This document shows positions 33,845 through 43,326 of a stretch of DNA of 52,315 nucleotides, piece by piece. Source of the DNA: Hyphomicrobiales bacterium (GTDB taxonomy: Bacteria > Pseudomonadota > Alphaproteobacteria > Rhizobiales > Rhizobiaceae); NCBI GenBank assembly GCA_900465685.1, contig UEGR01000029.1:1-52315 (forward strand). Reading direction: 5' to 3'. The notes under the pieces were generated by a model. It made no database searches. It saw only the letters and a list, made by a program, of their open reading frames with translations, and was not told the DNA's origin. Position 1 is the stretch's first letter; each line of letters starts with the position of its first letter. A program made the translations under genes and the position numbers.

Positions 33845-34528
33845 ATGATTGTCGTCGTGGATGACAGAGATATTGTCACTGAAGGCTATGCCTCATGGTT
33901 TGGCCGTGAAGGCATCACGACGACGGGCTTCACACCGGCAGATTTCGACGAATGGGTAGAGACCGTTCCGCGGCAGGATATTATGGCCGTCGAAGCGTTC
34001 CTCATTGGCGAATGCGCAACCCAGCATCGTCTTCCCGCCCGAATTCGTGAACGCTGCAAGGCCCCCGTCATTGCGCTCAACGACCGTCCCTCGCTCGAGC
34101 ATACGCTGGAGCTTTTTCAATCCGGGGTTGACGATGTTGTGCGCAAGCCCATCCACGTTCGTGAGATCCTGGCCCGCATCAATGCGATCCGCCGCCGCGC
34201 GGCTGGTTCGCAGAGCGTTGCAGAGGCCGGCACCGATCTCGGCCCCATCCGCGTTTTCTCCGATGGGCGCGATCCGCAGATCAACGGCGTTGATTTTCCG
34301 CTGCCGCGCCGTGAGCGCCGCATTCTGGAATATCTAATTGCCAATCGCGGTCGCCGCATCAACAAGGCGCAGATTTTCGGCGCGATCTACGGCATTTTCG
34401 ATAGTGAAGTCGAAGAGAACGTCGTGGAAAGCCACATCAGCAAGCTGCGCAAGAAGTTGCGCGAGCAGCTTGGCTTCGACCCCATCGATTCCAAGCGCTT
34501 CCTCGGCTACTGCATCAGCATCGAGTAG
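33845..34528 (+). CDS. ftcR: Flagellar two-component-type regulator FtcR (Rem-like)
   Basis: A 227-residue OmpR/PhoB-type regulator, the flagellar activator FtcR of Brucella and Rem of S. meliloti. The receiver is incomplete: acidic D6-D7 and K101 are present, but the phospho-acceptor position holds Glu50 ([11 protein letters not shown]) and the switch Thr/Ser position holds Asn79 (VIALND). So it probably works without phosphorylation. The winged-helix DNA-binding domain covers about residues 130-225 ([37 protein letters not shown]). No histidine kinase gene is adjacent. GGAAGG lies upstream of the ATG. It should activate fliF and possibly other flagellar promoters. Confidence 0.95.
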   Translation: MIVVVDDRDIVTEGYASWFGREGITTTGFTPADFDEWVETVPRQDIMAVEAFLIGECATQHRLPARIRERCKAPVIALNDRPSLEHTLELFQSGVDDVVRKPIHVREILARINAIRRRAAGSQSVAEAGTDLGPIRVFSDGRDPQINGVDFPLPRRERRILEYLIANRGRRINKAQIFGAIYGIFDSEVEENVVESHISKLRKKLREQLGFDPIDSKRFLGYCISIE

Positions 34529-34752
34529 TGCCCCATTCGTTCTTTGAATGGTTTGCTTGTTTCAGGTTCTGAGTTCCCAGTTCCCAGTCAGTGTCTCAGT
34601 GTAGTTCAGAGCCGGATTCCGGTCTTTCAAAAGCTGCGCCCGTGCCCCGGTAAAAAGGCAAAATCTCGCGACGCTACAGCTTCACGCAAGCATGGCACGT
34701 TAGAATCGTAACAAGTTCTAAAATTCTCGGCTAGAAATGTCAGGAGCTGGCA

Positions 34753-35940
34753 ATGAGTCTCTACGGTATGATGCGGACGGGTGTTTCGGGCATGAATGCT
34801 CAGGCAAACCGTCTCTCGGCTGTCGCGGACAATATCGCGAATGCGAGCACGATCGGGTACAAGCGCGCTGAAACGCAGTTTTCGTCGCTTGTTCTGCCGA
34901 GCAGTGGCGGCCAGTACAATTCCGGCAGCGTGCTGACCTCGGTGCGTTACGGTATTTCGGATCAGGGCGGCATCCGCTCCACATCGTCGACGACTGACCT
35001 TGCCATTGACGGCAACGGCTATTTCCTCGTGCAGGGCGCGGATGGCGCGACCTATCTGACGCGCGCGGGCTCGTTCGTGCCCGACAAGGATGGCAATCTG
35101 GTCAATACGGCTGGCTATTACCTGCTTGGTTCGGCTGACGGCAGCGTTGCGCCGGACCTGAACGGCCTTTCGATCGTCAATGTCAATGCGCCTGATCTGA
35201 CCGCTATCGGCAGCACGGCGGGCACGTTCACGGTCAACCTGCCGACAACCGATACGCCGCCTGCGACTGCGGGTGACTATAACCACAAGACCTCGCTGAT
35301 CTCCTACAACAATGCCGGTGAGGCGGTTAAGCTCGACGTCTATTTCACCAAGAATGCGGATGATACCTGGTCGGTTTCGGTCAAGAACGCTGCCGACAAT
35401 GTCGAAATCGGCACCGGCACGCTGACCTTCGATCCGGTAACGGGTGCGGTGGTTTCCGGCGGTAACGTTTCTGTCGACCTGACCGGCTACAATGGCGGCA
35501 CGCTGGACCTCAATCTCGGCGCATCGACGGCGCGTACAGGCAGCTACACGATTTCGCAGGCCACCATCAACGGCCAGGCGCCGTCATCGCTGCAAAGTGT
35601 CGATGTGGGCGCGGACGGTTCGGTTGTCGCGATTTACGAAAACGGCTCGCAGCAGGTGCTCTACCGTTTGCCGCTGGCAACCGTGGCCAGCCCCGACCGC
35701 ATGACGGTGGTAAGCGGCAACGTGTTTTCGCCAAGTGCTGCATCGGGCGCGGTCACCGTCGGCTATCCGCAGAGCGATGGCATGGGCAAGATCATGTCCG
35801 GCTCGCTTGAGGAATCAAACGCCGATATCGCGCAAGAGCTGACCGATATGATCGAAGCCCAGCGCAGCTATACGGCCAATTCGAAAGTCTTCCAGACCGG
35901 CTCAGAACTGATGGACGTTCTGGTCAATCTGAAGAGATAA
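34753..35940 (+). CDS. flgE: Flagellar hook protein FlgE
   Basis: A 395-residue hook subunit. The N-terminal signature GVSGMNAQANRLSAVADNIA and the core STTDLAIDGNGYFLVQGADG are present, and the C-terminus ends ELTDMIEAQRSYTANSKVFQ. AGGAG is six bases before the ATG. A terminator directly after it makes flgE a single-gene unit, sensible for an abundant part. A 224-base upstream region separates it from ftcR. FlgD, encoded at 39386, is its cap. Confidence 0.97.
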   Translation: MSLYGMMRTGVSGMNAQANRLSAVADNIANASTIGYKRAETQFSSLVLPSSGGQYNSGSVLTSVRYGISDQGGIRSTSSTTDLAIDGNGYFLVQGADGATYLTRAGSFVPDKDGNLVNTAGYYLLGSADGSVAPDLNGLSIVNVNAPDLTAIGSTAGTFTVNLPTTDTPPATAGDYNHKTSLISYNNAGEAVKLDVYFTKNADDTWSVSVKNAADNVEIGTGTLTFDPVTGAVVSGGNVSVDLTGYNGGTLDLNLGASTARTGSYTISQATINGQAPSSLQSVDVGADGSVVAIYENGSQQVLYRLPLATVASPDRMTVVSGNVFSPSAASGAVTVGYPQSDGMGKIMSGSLEESNADIAQELTDMIEAQRSYTANSKVFQTGSELMDVLVNLKR

Positions 35941-35944
35941 GTTA

Positions 35945-35980
35945 AGCGTTTGCGGGAAGCCTAACCTTCCCGCAAACGCT
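35945..35980 (+). terminator. Terminator of flgE
   Basis: A 15-base perfect stem (AGCGTTTGCGGGAAG / CTTCCCGCAAACGCT) with a 6-base loop begins four bases after the flgE stop and is followed by CTGTTTTGTTT. A clear Rho-independent terminator. Confidence 0.95.
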
Positions 35981-36005
35981 CTGTTTTGTTTATGAGGGGA
36001 AAAGG

Positions 36006-37463
36006 ATGTCACTCAGTTCTGCTCTATCGACGGCCAAAAGCTCGCTTGCGGCGACGTCCAAGCAGACCTCGGTCGTTTCGCGCAATATTGCAGGCGTGAA
36101 CGATCCCGACTATTCGCGGCGCACTGCCTCCCTCGTTTCTGGGCCTTATGGCTCGCTTTATGTGAATGTCACCCGCTCGGCGGATGAGGCGCTGTTCAAT
36201 CGCTACATCCAGTCCAACAGCACGGCAGCCTCCTCCTCGGCTCTCGCAAGCGGTCTCGACCGCCTTTCGTCGATTTATTCCGCAGACAATTACTCAGGCT
36301 CGCCATCGGCTTTGATGGGCGATCTGCGCGATGCTCTCCAGACCTATTCGGCCTCGCCGGCCAATTCGTCGCTCGGCGACAGCGTCGTGTCCACGGCGCA
36401 GGCGCTTGCCAATGCGCTGAACGACGGCACCAAGCAGGTGCAGGCGCTGCGTGAGGATGCCGATAGCGAAATCGCTGTCTCGGTCGCCAATATCAACGAT
36501 CTTCTGTCCAAGTTCGAACAGGTTAACAAGGACGTCGTCAGCGGCACGCGCGCCGGGCGCGACGTGTCGGACGCGCTGGACCAGCGCGACGCGCTTCTGA
36601 AGCAGATTTCGGGTGAACTCGGCATCACCACCATGACGCGCGGCGACAACGACATGGTGATCTTCGCCGATAATGGCGTGACGCTGTTTGAAACCACCGC
36701 ACGCGCCGTGACCTTTGCGCCATCGGGCAGCCTCACTGCCGGTACTGCTGGCAATGCCGTGCTGGTGGATGGCGTGCCGCTCAGCCACGATACGTTCGAC
36801 CAGCCTTATGGCACGGGCCGTCTCAGCGGGCTTCTGCAGTTGCGCGACCAGATTGCGCCACAATATCAGATGCAGCTCGATGAGATTGCGCGCGGCCTCG
36901 TTTCGATGTTTTCTGAATCGGATCAGTCCGGCAATGGCGGCGCGGACAAGACAGGCCTCTTCAGCTGGTCGGGTTCGCCAGCCGTGCCGGGCGCAAGCCT
37001 GACTTCCGGGATTGCAGGGACGATCAAGGTATCGTCGGCCTTCGTTTCATCGGAAGGCGGCAGCCCGAGCTATCTGCGTGACGGCGGCGCAAATGGCGCC
37101 GACTATGTCTATAATTCGGACAATGCCGCCGGTTTCAACGACCGTCTGCTCGCGCTCAATGAAGCGTTTTCGACGCCGTTCAGCTTCGACGCTTCGGCCG
37201 GGCTCAAGGCCAATTCTAGCCTGATCGACTATGGTTCGTCCTCGGTCAGCTGGCTTGAAGGCAAGCGCAAGACGGCCAATAGCGATTATACCTACAACCA
37301 GACGGTAGCGACCCAGGCCGATCAGGCCATGTCCAACGCCAACGGTGTCAATATCGATACCGAAATGGCGCTGCTTCTCGATCTGGAACATTCCTATCAG
37401 GCATCGAGCCGCGTGCTGACGACGGTCAATTCGATGCTCGACGATTTGCTCGCGGCGGTGTGA
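36006..37463 (+). CDS. flgK: Flagellar hook-filament junction protein FlgK
   Basis: A 485-residue junction protein (HAP1). The conserved N-terminus (SVVSRNIAGVNDPDYSRRTA) and C-terminus (IDTEMALLLDLEHSYQASSR, VLTTVNSMLDDLL) are intact. It starts the flgK-flgL-flaF-flbT operon just after the flgE terminator. AGGGGAAAAGG precedes the ATG. Its chaperone may be the flgN-like gene at 44448. Confidence 0.95.
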   Translation: MSLSSALSTAKSSLAATSKQTSVVSRNIAGVNDPDYSRRTASLVSGPYGSLYVNVTRSADEALFNRYIQSNSTAASSSALASGLDRLSSIYSADNYSGSPSALMGDLRDALQTYSASPANSSLGDSVVSTAQALANALNDGTKQVQALREDADSEIAVSVANINDLLSKFEQVNKDVVSGTRAGRDVSDALDQRDALLKQISGELGITTMTRGDNDMVIFADNGVTLFETTARAVTFAPSGSLTAGTAGNAVLVDGVPLSHDTFDQPYGTGRLSGLLQLRDQIAPQYQMQLDEIARGLVSMFSESDQSGNGGADKTGLFSWSGSPAVPGASLTSGIAGTIKVSSAFVSSEGGSPSYLRDGGANGADYVYNSDNAAGFNDRLLALNEAFSTPFSFDASAGLKANSSLIDYGSSSVSWLEGKRKTANSDYTYNQTVATQADQAMSNANGVNIDTEMALLLDLEHSYQASSRVLTTVNSMLDDLLAAV

Positions 37464-37468
37464 GGCTC

Positions 37469-38515
37469 ATGAAAGCGCAATCAGTTTCCAACTATGGTGC
37501 AGCTTCCGCCCTTCGGGCGCTTGTCAGCAAGAGCAAGGCTGATCTGGTCAAGGCCCAGCAGGAAGCGACGACGGGAACCGTCTTCGATGTCGGGCTGGCA
37601 CTTGGCACGAAGTCCGGCCAGAGCGTTTCCTTGCGCAAGGAATATGACCGGCTGAGCGTTTTGCTGGACATGAACAATCTTGTGCAGCAGCGGATGACGA
37701 CGACGCAGACCGCGACGAGTTCCGTCATTGAAACGACGCAGGATTTTCTCGCCAGTCTGACTGGCGTGAGCAATTCCAGTGAAAGCGGCCAGACGATTGC
37801 CGAAACCGCCCGCGCCGCGCTGAACAGCGTTACGGGCCTGCTCAACACCAGCTATAACGGCGAATATATCTTCTCCGGCGTCAATACGGATGTGAAGCCG
37901 GTTGCCGACTATACCGACGGCGGCACCGTGCAGACGGCGATCCGCGATGCTTTTGCAGCACATTTCGGCTTCACGGTCGACGATCCTCAGGTCGCCAACA
38001 TCACCGCTGACGAAATGACCACATTTCTCCAGGGCGATTATGCCGACCAGTTCAACGATGCCAATTGGGACGCCAACTGGTCCGACGCATCGGATACGGC
38101 CATCAAGAGCCGTATTTCACCGACCGAAACGGCTGATACCTCGATCAGCGCCAATGCCAATGGTTTCCGCAAGGCGATCATGTCTTTTGCGATGATCGCG
38201 GAGTTCGCCAATATCGGACTGAACAATTCGGCGTTTCAGGCGCTGACCTCCGAGGCGATGCAGACGACCACGCAGGCCGTGACCGAGGTGACGGCGTCGC
38301 AGACGACGCTTGGCCTTGCGCAGTCGCGCACCTCACAGGCAGTGACGCGCATCACCGCGCAGCAGAAAATCCTGAACGACTCGGTTCTCAATCTTGAGGA
38401 AGTCGATCCTTATGAGGCGGCGACCCGCGTCAACGATCTGAAGACGCAGATTGAAACCTCCTATCAGCTGACGGTTCAGCTCCAGAGCATGAGCCTGCTC
38501 AACTATTTGAAATAA
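37469..38515 (+). CDS. flgL: Flagellar hook-filament junction protein FlgL
   Basis: A junction protein of about 348 residues (HAP3) with flagellin-like ends: the C-terminus reads VEVDPYEAATRVNDLKTQIE-like (EEVDPYEAATRVNDLKTQIE) and LTVQLQSMSLLNYLK. I use the ATG at 37469; a GTG at 37460 overlapping the flgK stop is in frame. Identified by position after flgK and these flagellin-type helices. Confidence 0.9.
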   Translation: MKAQSVSNYGAASALRALVSKSKADLVKAQQEATTGTVFDVGLALGTKSGQSVSLRKEYDRLSVLLDMNNLVQQRMTTTQTATSSVIETTQDFLASLTGVSNSSESGQTIAETARAALNSVTGLLNTSYNGEYIFSGVNTDVKPVADYTDGGTVQTAIRDAFAAHFGFTVDDPQVANITADEMTTFLQGDYADQFNDANWDANWSDASDTAIKSRISPTETADTSISANANGFRKAIMSFAMIAEFANIGLNNSAFQALTSEAMQTTTQAVTEVTASQTTLGLAQSRTSQAVTRITAQQKILNDSVLNLEEVDPYEAATRVNDLKTQIETSYQLTVQLQSMSLLNYLK

Positions 38516-38584
38516 AGCGGGCAACATCATAACGGCGGTAGCATGAGGCGACCCGCACCGATGATGCCCATAAGCGGAGACGAC

Positions 38585-38929
38585 ATGTATCAGTTGCGCT
38601 ACGAAGATGTCATGAATGACGATATGGCGAGCGCCAAGGACCGCGAACGGATGCTTTTCGACCGTTCGATAGACATGCTCGCGGCTGCCAAGGTCAATGG
38701 CGCCGGTTCGCGTGAAGGCATTGATGCCGGCTATTTCACGATGCGGCTCTGGACCACGATCATCGACGATCTGGGTTCGGAGGAGAATGCGCTGCCAAAA
38801 GAGCTGAAAGCGGCAATCATCTCCATCGGCATTTTCGTGCTCAAGGAGCTGGAACGCATTCGCCAGGGCGAGAGCAACGATTACGACACGCTGATCGATA
38901 TTACGCGGTCGATCCGGGACGGTCTTTGA
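38585..38929 (+). CDS. flaF: Flagellar biosynthesis regulator FlaF
   Basis: A 114-residue protein of the FlaF family, which works with FlbT to control flagellin synthesis in alphaproteobacteria; in Caulobacter FlaF activates secretion and translation of flagellin. The family core is present ([39 protein letters not shown]). GGAG lies five bases before the ATG at 38585; an upstream ATG has no such site. It precedes flbT by one base. Confidence 0.9.
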   Translation: MYQLRYEDVMNDDMASAKDRERMLFDRSIDMLAAAKVNGAGSREGIDAGYFTMRLWTTIIDDLGSEENALPKELKAAIISIGIFVLKELERIRQGESNDYDTLIDITRSIRDGL

Positions 38930-38930
38930 A

Positions 38931-39389
38931 ATGGCGGTCAACGGTAAATCGGCAATCCGCCTGTCGCTTCGGGCGGGCGAGAAAATCTACATCAACGGCG
39001 CAGTGCTGAAGGCTGACCGCAAAGTATCGCTGGAACTGCTCAACGATGCGACGTTCCTTCTGGAAAACCACGTGCTCCAGCCGGACCAGACGACGTCACC
39101 GCTGCGCCAGCTTTATTTCACCGCGCAGATGATGCTCATCGAGCCTTCCTTGCGCGAGCAGGCGCGCCAGACCTTCGGGCAAATGCTGAAAGGCATGTTC
39201 AAGGCGTTTTCCGATCCGGAAATCCTGAATGCGCTGAAGATCGTCGATGAGCTGGTGCATAACGGGCGCGTTTTCGAAGCATTGAAAACGATCCGCGCGC
39301 AATATCCGCGCGAGGCGGAGCTGATGCCGGAACAGAGCGTCATGCCGCGAGCCAAGAATCCGGATCAGGTCAGGGAGACAGGTCTATGA
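38931..39389 (+). CDS. flbT: Flagellin synthesis repressor FlbT
   Basis: A 152-residue FlbT protein ([40 protein letters not shown]). In Caulobacter FlbT binds the 5' leader of flagellin mRNA and lowers its stability; in Brucella it has been reported to affect FliC production. It overlaps flgD by four bases. The likely target is the folded fliC leader at 25529-25596. Confidence 0.95.
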   Translation: MAVNGKSAIRLSLRAGEKIYINGAVLKADRKVSLELLNDATFLLENHVLQPDQTTSPLRQLYFTAQMMLIEPSLREQARQTFGQMLKGMFKAFSDPEILNALKIVDELVHNGRVFEALKTIRAQYPREAELMPEQSVMPRAKNPDQVRETGL

Positions 39390-39793
39390 CCACGACAACA
39401 GCGGTTACCAATACGACGACCAACACCAGCTCGTCATCGAGCTCCAGCTCGGCGGCGAAGGCGGACGTTGATTACAACTCGTTTTTGAAACTGCTGGTCG
39501 CCCAGATGAAGAATCAGGACCCGACGCAGCCGATGGACGCGACGCAATATGTCTCGCAGCTCGCGACCTTTTCCGGCGTCGAGCAGTCCGTGCAGATGAA
39601 CACCAAGCTGGAAACGCTGATCGCCAACTCGTCGTTGTCGCAGGCGGAAGGCTGGATCGGTCGCACGGTGACCAGTGCCGATGGCACGATTTCGGGCGTG
39701 GTGAAATCGGTCACGATCCAGCAGTCCGGCATGCTCGCCGAGCTGGAAGACGGGCAGACCGTCACCATCGGCCAAGGCGTCAAGGTCAGCTAA
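39386..39793 (+). CDS. flgD: Flagellar hook-capping protein FlgD
   Basis: A 135-residue hook cap scaffold protein with the family core [40 protein letters not shown]. The N-terminus is a Thr/Ser-rich disordered leader. It is the short alphaproteobacterial form, ending right after the start of the Ig/tudor-like region ([19 protein letters not shown]). It lies 11 bases before fliQ. Confidence 0.94.
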   Translation: MTTTTAVTNTTTNTSSSSSSSSAAKADVDYNSFLKLLVAQMKNQDPTQPMDATQYVSQLATFSGVEQSVQMNTKLETLIANSSLSQAEGWIGRTVTSADGTISGVVKSVTIQQSGMLAELEDGQTVTIGQGVKVS

Positions 39794-39804
39794 GGGCGAT
39801 CCCG

Positions 39805-40071
39805 GTGAACGAAGCTGATGCGCTGGATATCGTCAACTCGGCGGTTTGGACCGTGCTGATGGCCAGCGGCCCGGCGGTCCTTGCCGCCATGCTTATCGGC
39901 ATCGGCATCGCGCTGTTTCAGGCACTGACGCAGGTGCAGGAAATGACCCTGACGTTTGTTCCGAAGATCGTCGTCATCTTCATCGTACTGGCCGTAACCG
40001 CACCTTTTGTTGGCGCGCAGATCAATTCCTTCACGCTGCTCGTTTATTCGCGCATCGAAAAGGGGTTCTAA
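39805..40071 (+). CDS. fliQ: Flagellar export gate protein FliQ
   Basis: An 88-residue inner-membrane gate protein with two membrane hairpin segments and the FliQ core LIGIGIALFQALTQVQEMTL, FVPKIVVIFIVLAVTAPFVG. It starts with GTG, with GGGCG eight bases upstream. Its stop is the first bases of an intergenic repeat. Confidence 0.95.
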   Translation: MNEADALDIVNSAVWTVLMASGPAVLAAMLIGIGIALFQALTQVQEMTLTFVPKIVVIFIVLAVTAPFVGAQINSFTLLVYSRIEKGF

Positions 40072-40160
40072 AGCATTTCCAGCAAAAGCGCGAAGCGCCT
40101 ATGCGGGGAAATCAGTCCACTGGACTGATTTCTGATCCCGCTCCGATGCGTAGGACAATG
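40069..40160. repeat. Intergenic repeat with 12-base palindrome between fliQ and flhA
   Basis: It starts in the fliQ stop codon (TAAAGCATTTCCAGC), like the copy after fliE, but then continues differently into a perfect inverted repeat GAAATCAGTCCA-C-TGGACTGATTTC at 40108-40132. Such a palindrome could form a cruciform or pause polymerase before flhA. Confidence 0.75.
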
Positions 40161-40190
40161 TGACAAAGCCAAAGAGATCACAAAATCCTC

Positions 40191-40203
40191 GCGCAAGCTT
40201 CGC
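40191..40203 (+). promoter_or_regulatory. GCGCAAGCTTCGC motif upstream of flhA
   Basis: Identical over 13 bases to the site before fliF. A further AAGCT repeats at once (AAGCTTCGCAAGCTAAGG). It ends 33 bases before the flhA start. Candidate regulator-binding or leader element. Confidence 0.4.
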
Positions 40204-40236
40204 AAGCTAAGGTCCGCTTCGTAACAGGAGACGGAC

Positions 40237-42327
40237 GTGCAGCAGGCAGCGGCTAAACCCTTCATAAAAAGCGGATTTCTGACCGGCAGCGATATGGGCC
40301 TGGCGGCAGGCATCATCATCATCCTGACGGTGCTTTTCCTGCCCGTTCCGGCCATGGTGCTGGATATCGGTCTGGCCTTTTCCATCGCTTTCTCGGTGCT
40401 TATCCTGATGGTGGCGCTGTGGATTCAGCGGCCGCTCGATTTCTCGGCCTTTCCGACCGTCCTACTGATCGCGACCATGATGCGCCTCTCGCTCAATATT
40501 GCGACGACGCGTGTGATTCTCACCCACGGCAATGAAGGCTATCTCGCTGCGGGCCACGTGATTCACGGCTTCTCGCAATTCGTGATGGGCGGCGATTTTG
40601 TCATCGGTCTCGTCGTTTTCTGTATCCTGATCATCGTCAACTTCCTCGTTATCACCAAGGGTGCGACGCGTATCGCAGAAGTGGGCGCACGCTTTACCCT
40701 CGACGCCATTCCCGGCAAGCAGATGGCCATCGATGCCGATCTTTCGTCGGGGCTGATCGATGAAAAGGAAGCGCAGCGCCGCCGCCGCGAACTGGAAGAA
40801 GAAAGCTCCTTCTTCGGTTCGATGGACGGTGCCTCGAAATTCGTACGTGGCGACGCCATTGCCGGTCTGATCATCACCGCCGTCAACATCTTCGGTGGTA
40901 TCATCATCGGCGTTACCCGCCATGACATGAACATTTCCCACGCGGCTGACGTCTTCACCAAGTTGTCGGTCGGTGACGGTCTCGTCACGCAGATTCCTGC
41001 CCTTATCGTTTCGCTCGCCGCCGGTCTTCTGGTGTCGAAGGGCGGAACGCGCGGCTCCGCCGATCAGGCGATTTTCGGCCAGCTTGGCGCTTATCCAAAG
41101 GCGCTTCTGGTTGCGTCCATGCTGCTGTTCGTTCTCGGCATCATGCCGGGCCTTCCGGCATTTCCGTTCTTCATGCTCGGCGGCGCAATGGCGTTTGTCG
41201 GTATCGCCGTGCCCCGCCGTCAGGCGCGCCAGCGCGAGGCCGAAGCCGCTGAAGCCGGCAAGAAGCAGCGCGAGGCCGAGGATCAGGAGCGCAATTCCGT
41301 CAAGGCATCGCTGGAAACCAGCCAGATTGAACTGTGCCTCGGCAAGCAGCTTTCCGCACGCCTGATGGCGTCGCAGCAGGAGCTGGCGCATCGCGTCAAC
41401 AAGATGCGTCGCAAATTCGCGCAGGAATATGGCTTCGTCATTCCCGAGATCAAGGTGACGGACGATCTCGCCCTGCAGCCGAAAAGCTACCGCATCAAGA
41501 TTCACGGCACGTCGGTGGCAAGCCATGAACTGCGCGTCGGTGAAATTCTGGTGGTGCTGGGCGAGCGCCCGATTCCGTCGATCCCCGGCGAGGAAACGCG
41601 CGAGCCGGCCTTCGGCATGCGCGCCTATTCAGTGCCGGAAACCTTCGCTTCGGATCTGCGCCGCGACGGCTATATGACGGTCGATAATCTGTCCGTCCTG
41701 CTCACCCATCTCAGCGAAATCGTGCGCAACAATCTGGCTCAGCTCCTGTCCTACAAGGATATGCGCATTCTGCTGGATCGTCTGGGGCCGGAATATCGCA
41801 AGCTGGTTGAGGATATCAGCCCGGCGCATATTTCCTATTCCGGTTTGCAGGCCGTGCTGAAGCTTCTGCTGGCCGAGCGGGTGTCGATCCGCAACCTGCA
41901 TCTCATTCTTGAAGCCATCGCGGAAATCGCGCCGCTGGTGCGCCGTCCGGAAATGATTGTCGAACATGTGCGCATGCGCATGGCGCAGCAAATCTGCGGC
42001 GATCTTTCCGACAATGGCGTGCTCAATGTGCTGCGTCTTGGCAACCGCTGGGATCTGGTGTTTCACCAGAGCCTCAAGCGCGACGCCAAGGGCGAAATCG
42101 TCGAGTTCGATATCGACCCGCGCCTGCTGGAACAGTTCGGCACGGAAGCATCGACGGTTATCCGCAAGCATTTCGACAATGGCGAGCGATTCGTCCTCGT
42201 ATCGTCGCCAGAAGCGCGGCCCTATATCCGGATGATCATCGAGCGCCTGTTCGCAACCTTGCCGGTGCTGTCGCATGTCGAGATCGCGCGCGGCGTGGAA
42301 GTGAAATCGCTCGGCGCGATTTCATAG
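40237..42327 (+). CDS. flhA: Flagellar export gate protein FlhA
   Basis: A 696-residue export gate protein. About eight membrane helices fill residues 20-330, including the FHIPEP signature ([16 protein letters not shown]). The cytoplasmic C-domain (from about 350) docks chaperone-substrate complexes. It starts with GTG, with AGGAG six bases upstream. Intact, although some classical Brucella strains have a split copy. Confidence 0.97.
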   Translation: MQQAAAKPFIKSGFLTGSDMGLAAGIIIILTVLFLPVPAMVLDIGLAFSIAFSVLILMVALWIQRPLDFSAFPTVLLIATMMRLSLNIATTRVILTHGNEGYLAAGHVIHGFSQFVMGGDFVIGLVVFCILIIVNFLVITKGATRIAEVGARFTLDAIPGKQMAIDADLSSGLIDEKEAQRRRRELEEESSFFGSMDGASKFVRGDAIAGLIITAVNIFGGIIIGVTRHDMNISHAADVFTKLSVGDGLVTQIPALIVSLAAGLLVSKGGTRGSADQAIFGQLGAYPKALLVASMLLFVLGIMPGLPAFPFFMLGGAMAFVGIAVPRRQARQREAEAAEAGKKQREAEDQERNSVKASLETSQIELCLGKQLSARLMASQQELAHRVNKMRRKFAQEYGFVIPEIKVTDDLALQPKSYRIKIHGTSVASHELRVGEILVVLGERPIPSIPGEETREPAFGMRAYSVPETFASDLRRDGYMTVDNLSVLLTHLSEIVRNNLAQLLSYKDMRILLDRLGPEYRKLVEDISPAHISYSGLQAVLKLLLAERVSIRNLHLILEAIAEIAPLVRRPEMIVEHVRMRMAQQICGDLSDNGVLNVLRLGNRWDLVFHQSLKRDAKGEIVEFDIDPRLLEQFGTEASTVIRKHFDNGERFVLVSSPEARPYIRMIIERLFATLPVLSHVEIARGVEVKSLGAIS

Positions 42328-42336
42328 GTCCAGGTT

Positions 42337-42512
42337 CTTTGATTCTCTCGACCCCTCGATCCTTCGAGACGCCCCTCCTTCGCTACGCTTGGAGGGGCTC
42401 CTCAGGATGAGGGGGAGGGGAGCCAGACTTCCCCTCATCCTGAGGAGGTGCCCTGAGCGCAGCGAAGGGAACCGTCTCGAAGGATCGAAGAATCGAAGGA
42501 CGAGGGGATCAA
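42337..42512. repeat. Large imperfect palindrome between flhA and fliR (RIME-like)
   Basis: A 176-base imperfect inverted repeat. Outer arms share ATCCTTCGAGACG with its complement CGTCTCGAAGGAT; inner arms are CTCCTCAGGATGAGGGG and CCCCTCATCCTGAGGAG; a middle pair is CCCTCCTTCGCTACGC and GCGCAGCGAAGGG. It resembles the RIME class of intergenic elements common in Rhizobiales. It could fold into one long hairpin in the flhA-fliR transcript. Confidence 0.8.
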
Positions 42513-42551
42513 GAGGACGGTAATATGATTCTTACGCGGAAAGGGGCCTGA

Positions 42552-43319
42552 GTGCCGATCGCGCAACTGCCGCTCAACGATATCATTCTGGCAGCCGTTC
42601 TGGCGTTCTGCCGCGTCGGCGCATGCCTGATGCTGATGCCGGGGATTTCGAGCGCGCGTATTCCCTTGCAGGTTCGGCTCTTCATCGCGCTGGCGTGCTC
42701 CTTCGCTGTGTTGCCGCTGGTGTTGTCACGCATTGTCACAGCCGTCGATGGCGGTGCGCCGTGGACGCTGTTTCGCCTGATGGCGAGCGAGATGTTTGTC
42801 GGCGCGGTGATCGGCATTCTGGCGCATATCTATTTCTGGGCTCTGCAATTCATGGCCAACACCATGGCGATGGCCATTGGCTTTAGCGGCTCACCCGCCG
42901 ATGCGATTACCGAATCGGAGCCGCAGGCAACGCTTGCGACCATCGTGACGTTCAGTGCGCTGTTGTTGTTCTTCGTCACCGACATGCATCTGGAAATTCT
43001 GCGCGCACTGCTGAATTCCTATACGGCCATTCCGGTGGACGGACGATTCCGGCCCGATGCGGCGATGATCGATTTTACCGATGCGCTGTCATCGGCGTTC
43101 ATGGCGACATTGCGAATCGCAGCGCCATTCATCGTCTTTGCGATTCTCGTCAATTTCGCGATCGGTCTGGTCAACAAGCTGACGCCGTCGATCCCGATCT
43201 ACTTCGTGTCGATGCCTTTCGTGCTGGGGGGCGGGCTGCTGGTGATCTATTTCATCCTGCCGGAACTCCTGCGCTTCTTTACGAACGAAACCGCTACGCA
43301 AATGCGCGCTTTGTTTTGA
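42552..43319 (+). CDS. fliR: Flagellar export gate protein FliR
   Basis: A 255-residue inner-membrane gate protein with about six hydrophobic segments and family motifs (GACLMLMPGISSARIPLQVR, FGLVNKLTPSIPIYFVSMPF-like: IGLVNKLTPSIPIYFVSMPF). It starts with GTG, with AAAGGGG five bases upstream. FliR seeds the FliP-FliQ-FliR spiral. Confidence 0.96.
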   Translation: MPIAQLPLNDIILAAVLAFCRVGACLMLMPGISSARIPLQVRLFIALACSFAVLPLVLSRIVTAVDGGAPWTLFRLMASEMFVGAVIGILAHIYFWALQFMANTMAMAIGFSGSPADAITESEPQATLATIVTFSALLLFFVTDMHLEILRALLNSYTAIPVDGRFRPDAAMIDFTDALSSAFMATLRIAAPFIVFAILVNFAIGLVNKLTPSIPIYFVSMPFVLGGGLLVIYFILPELLRFFTNETATQMRALF

Positions 43320-43326
43320 GGTGGCC

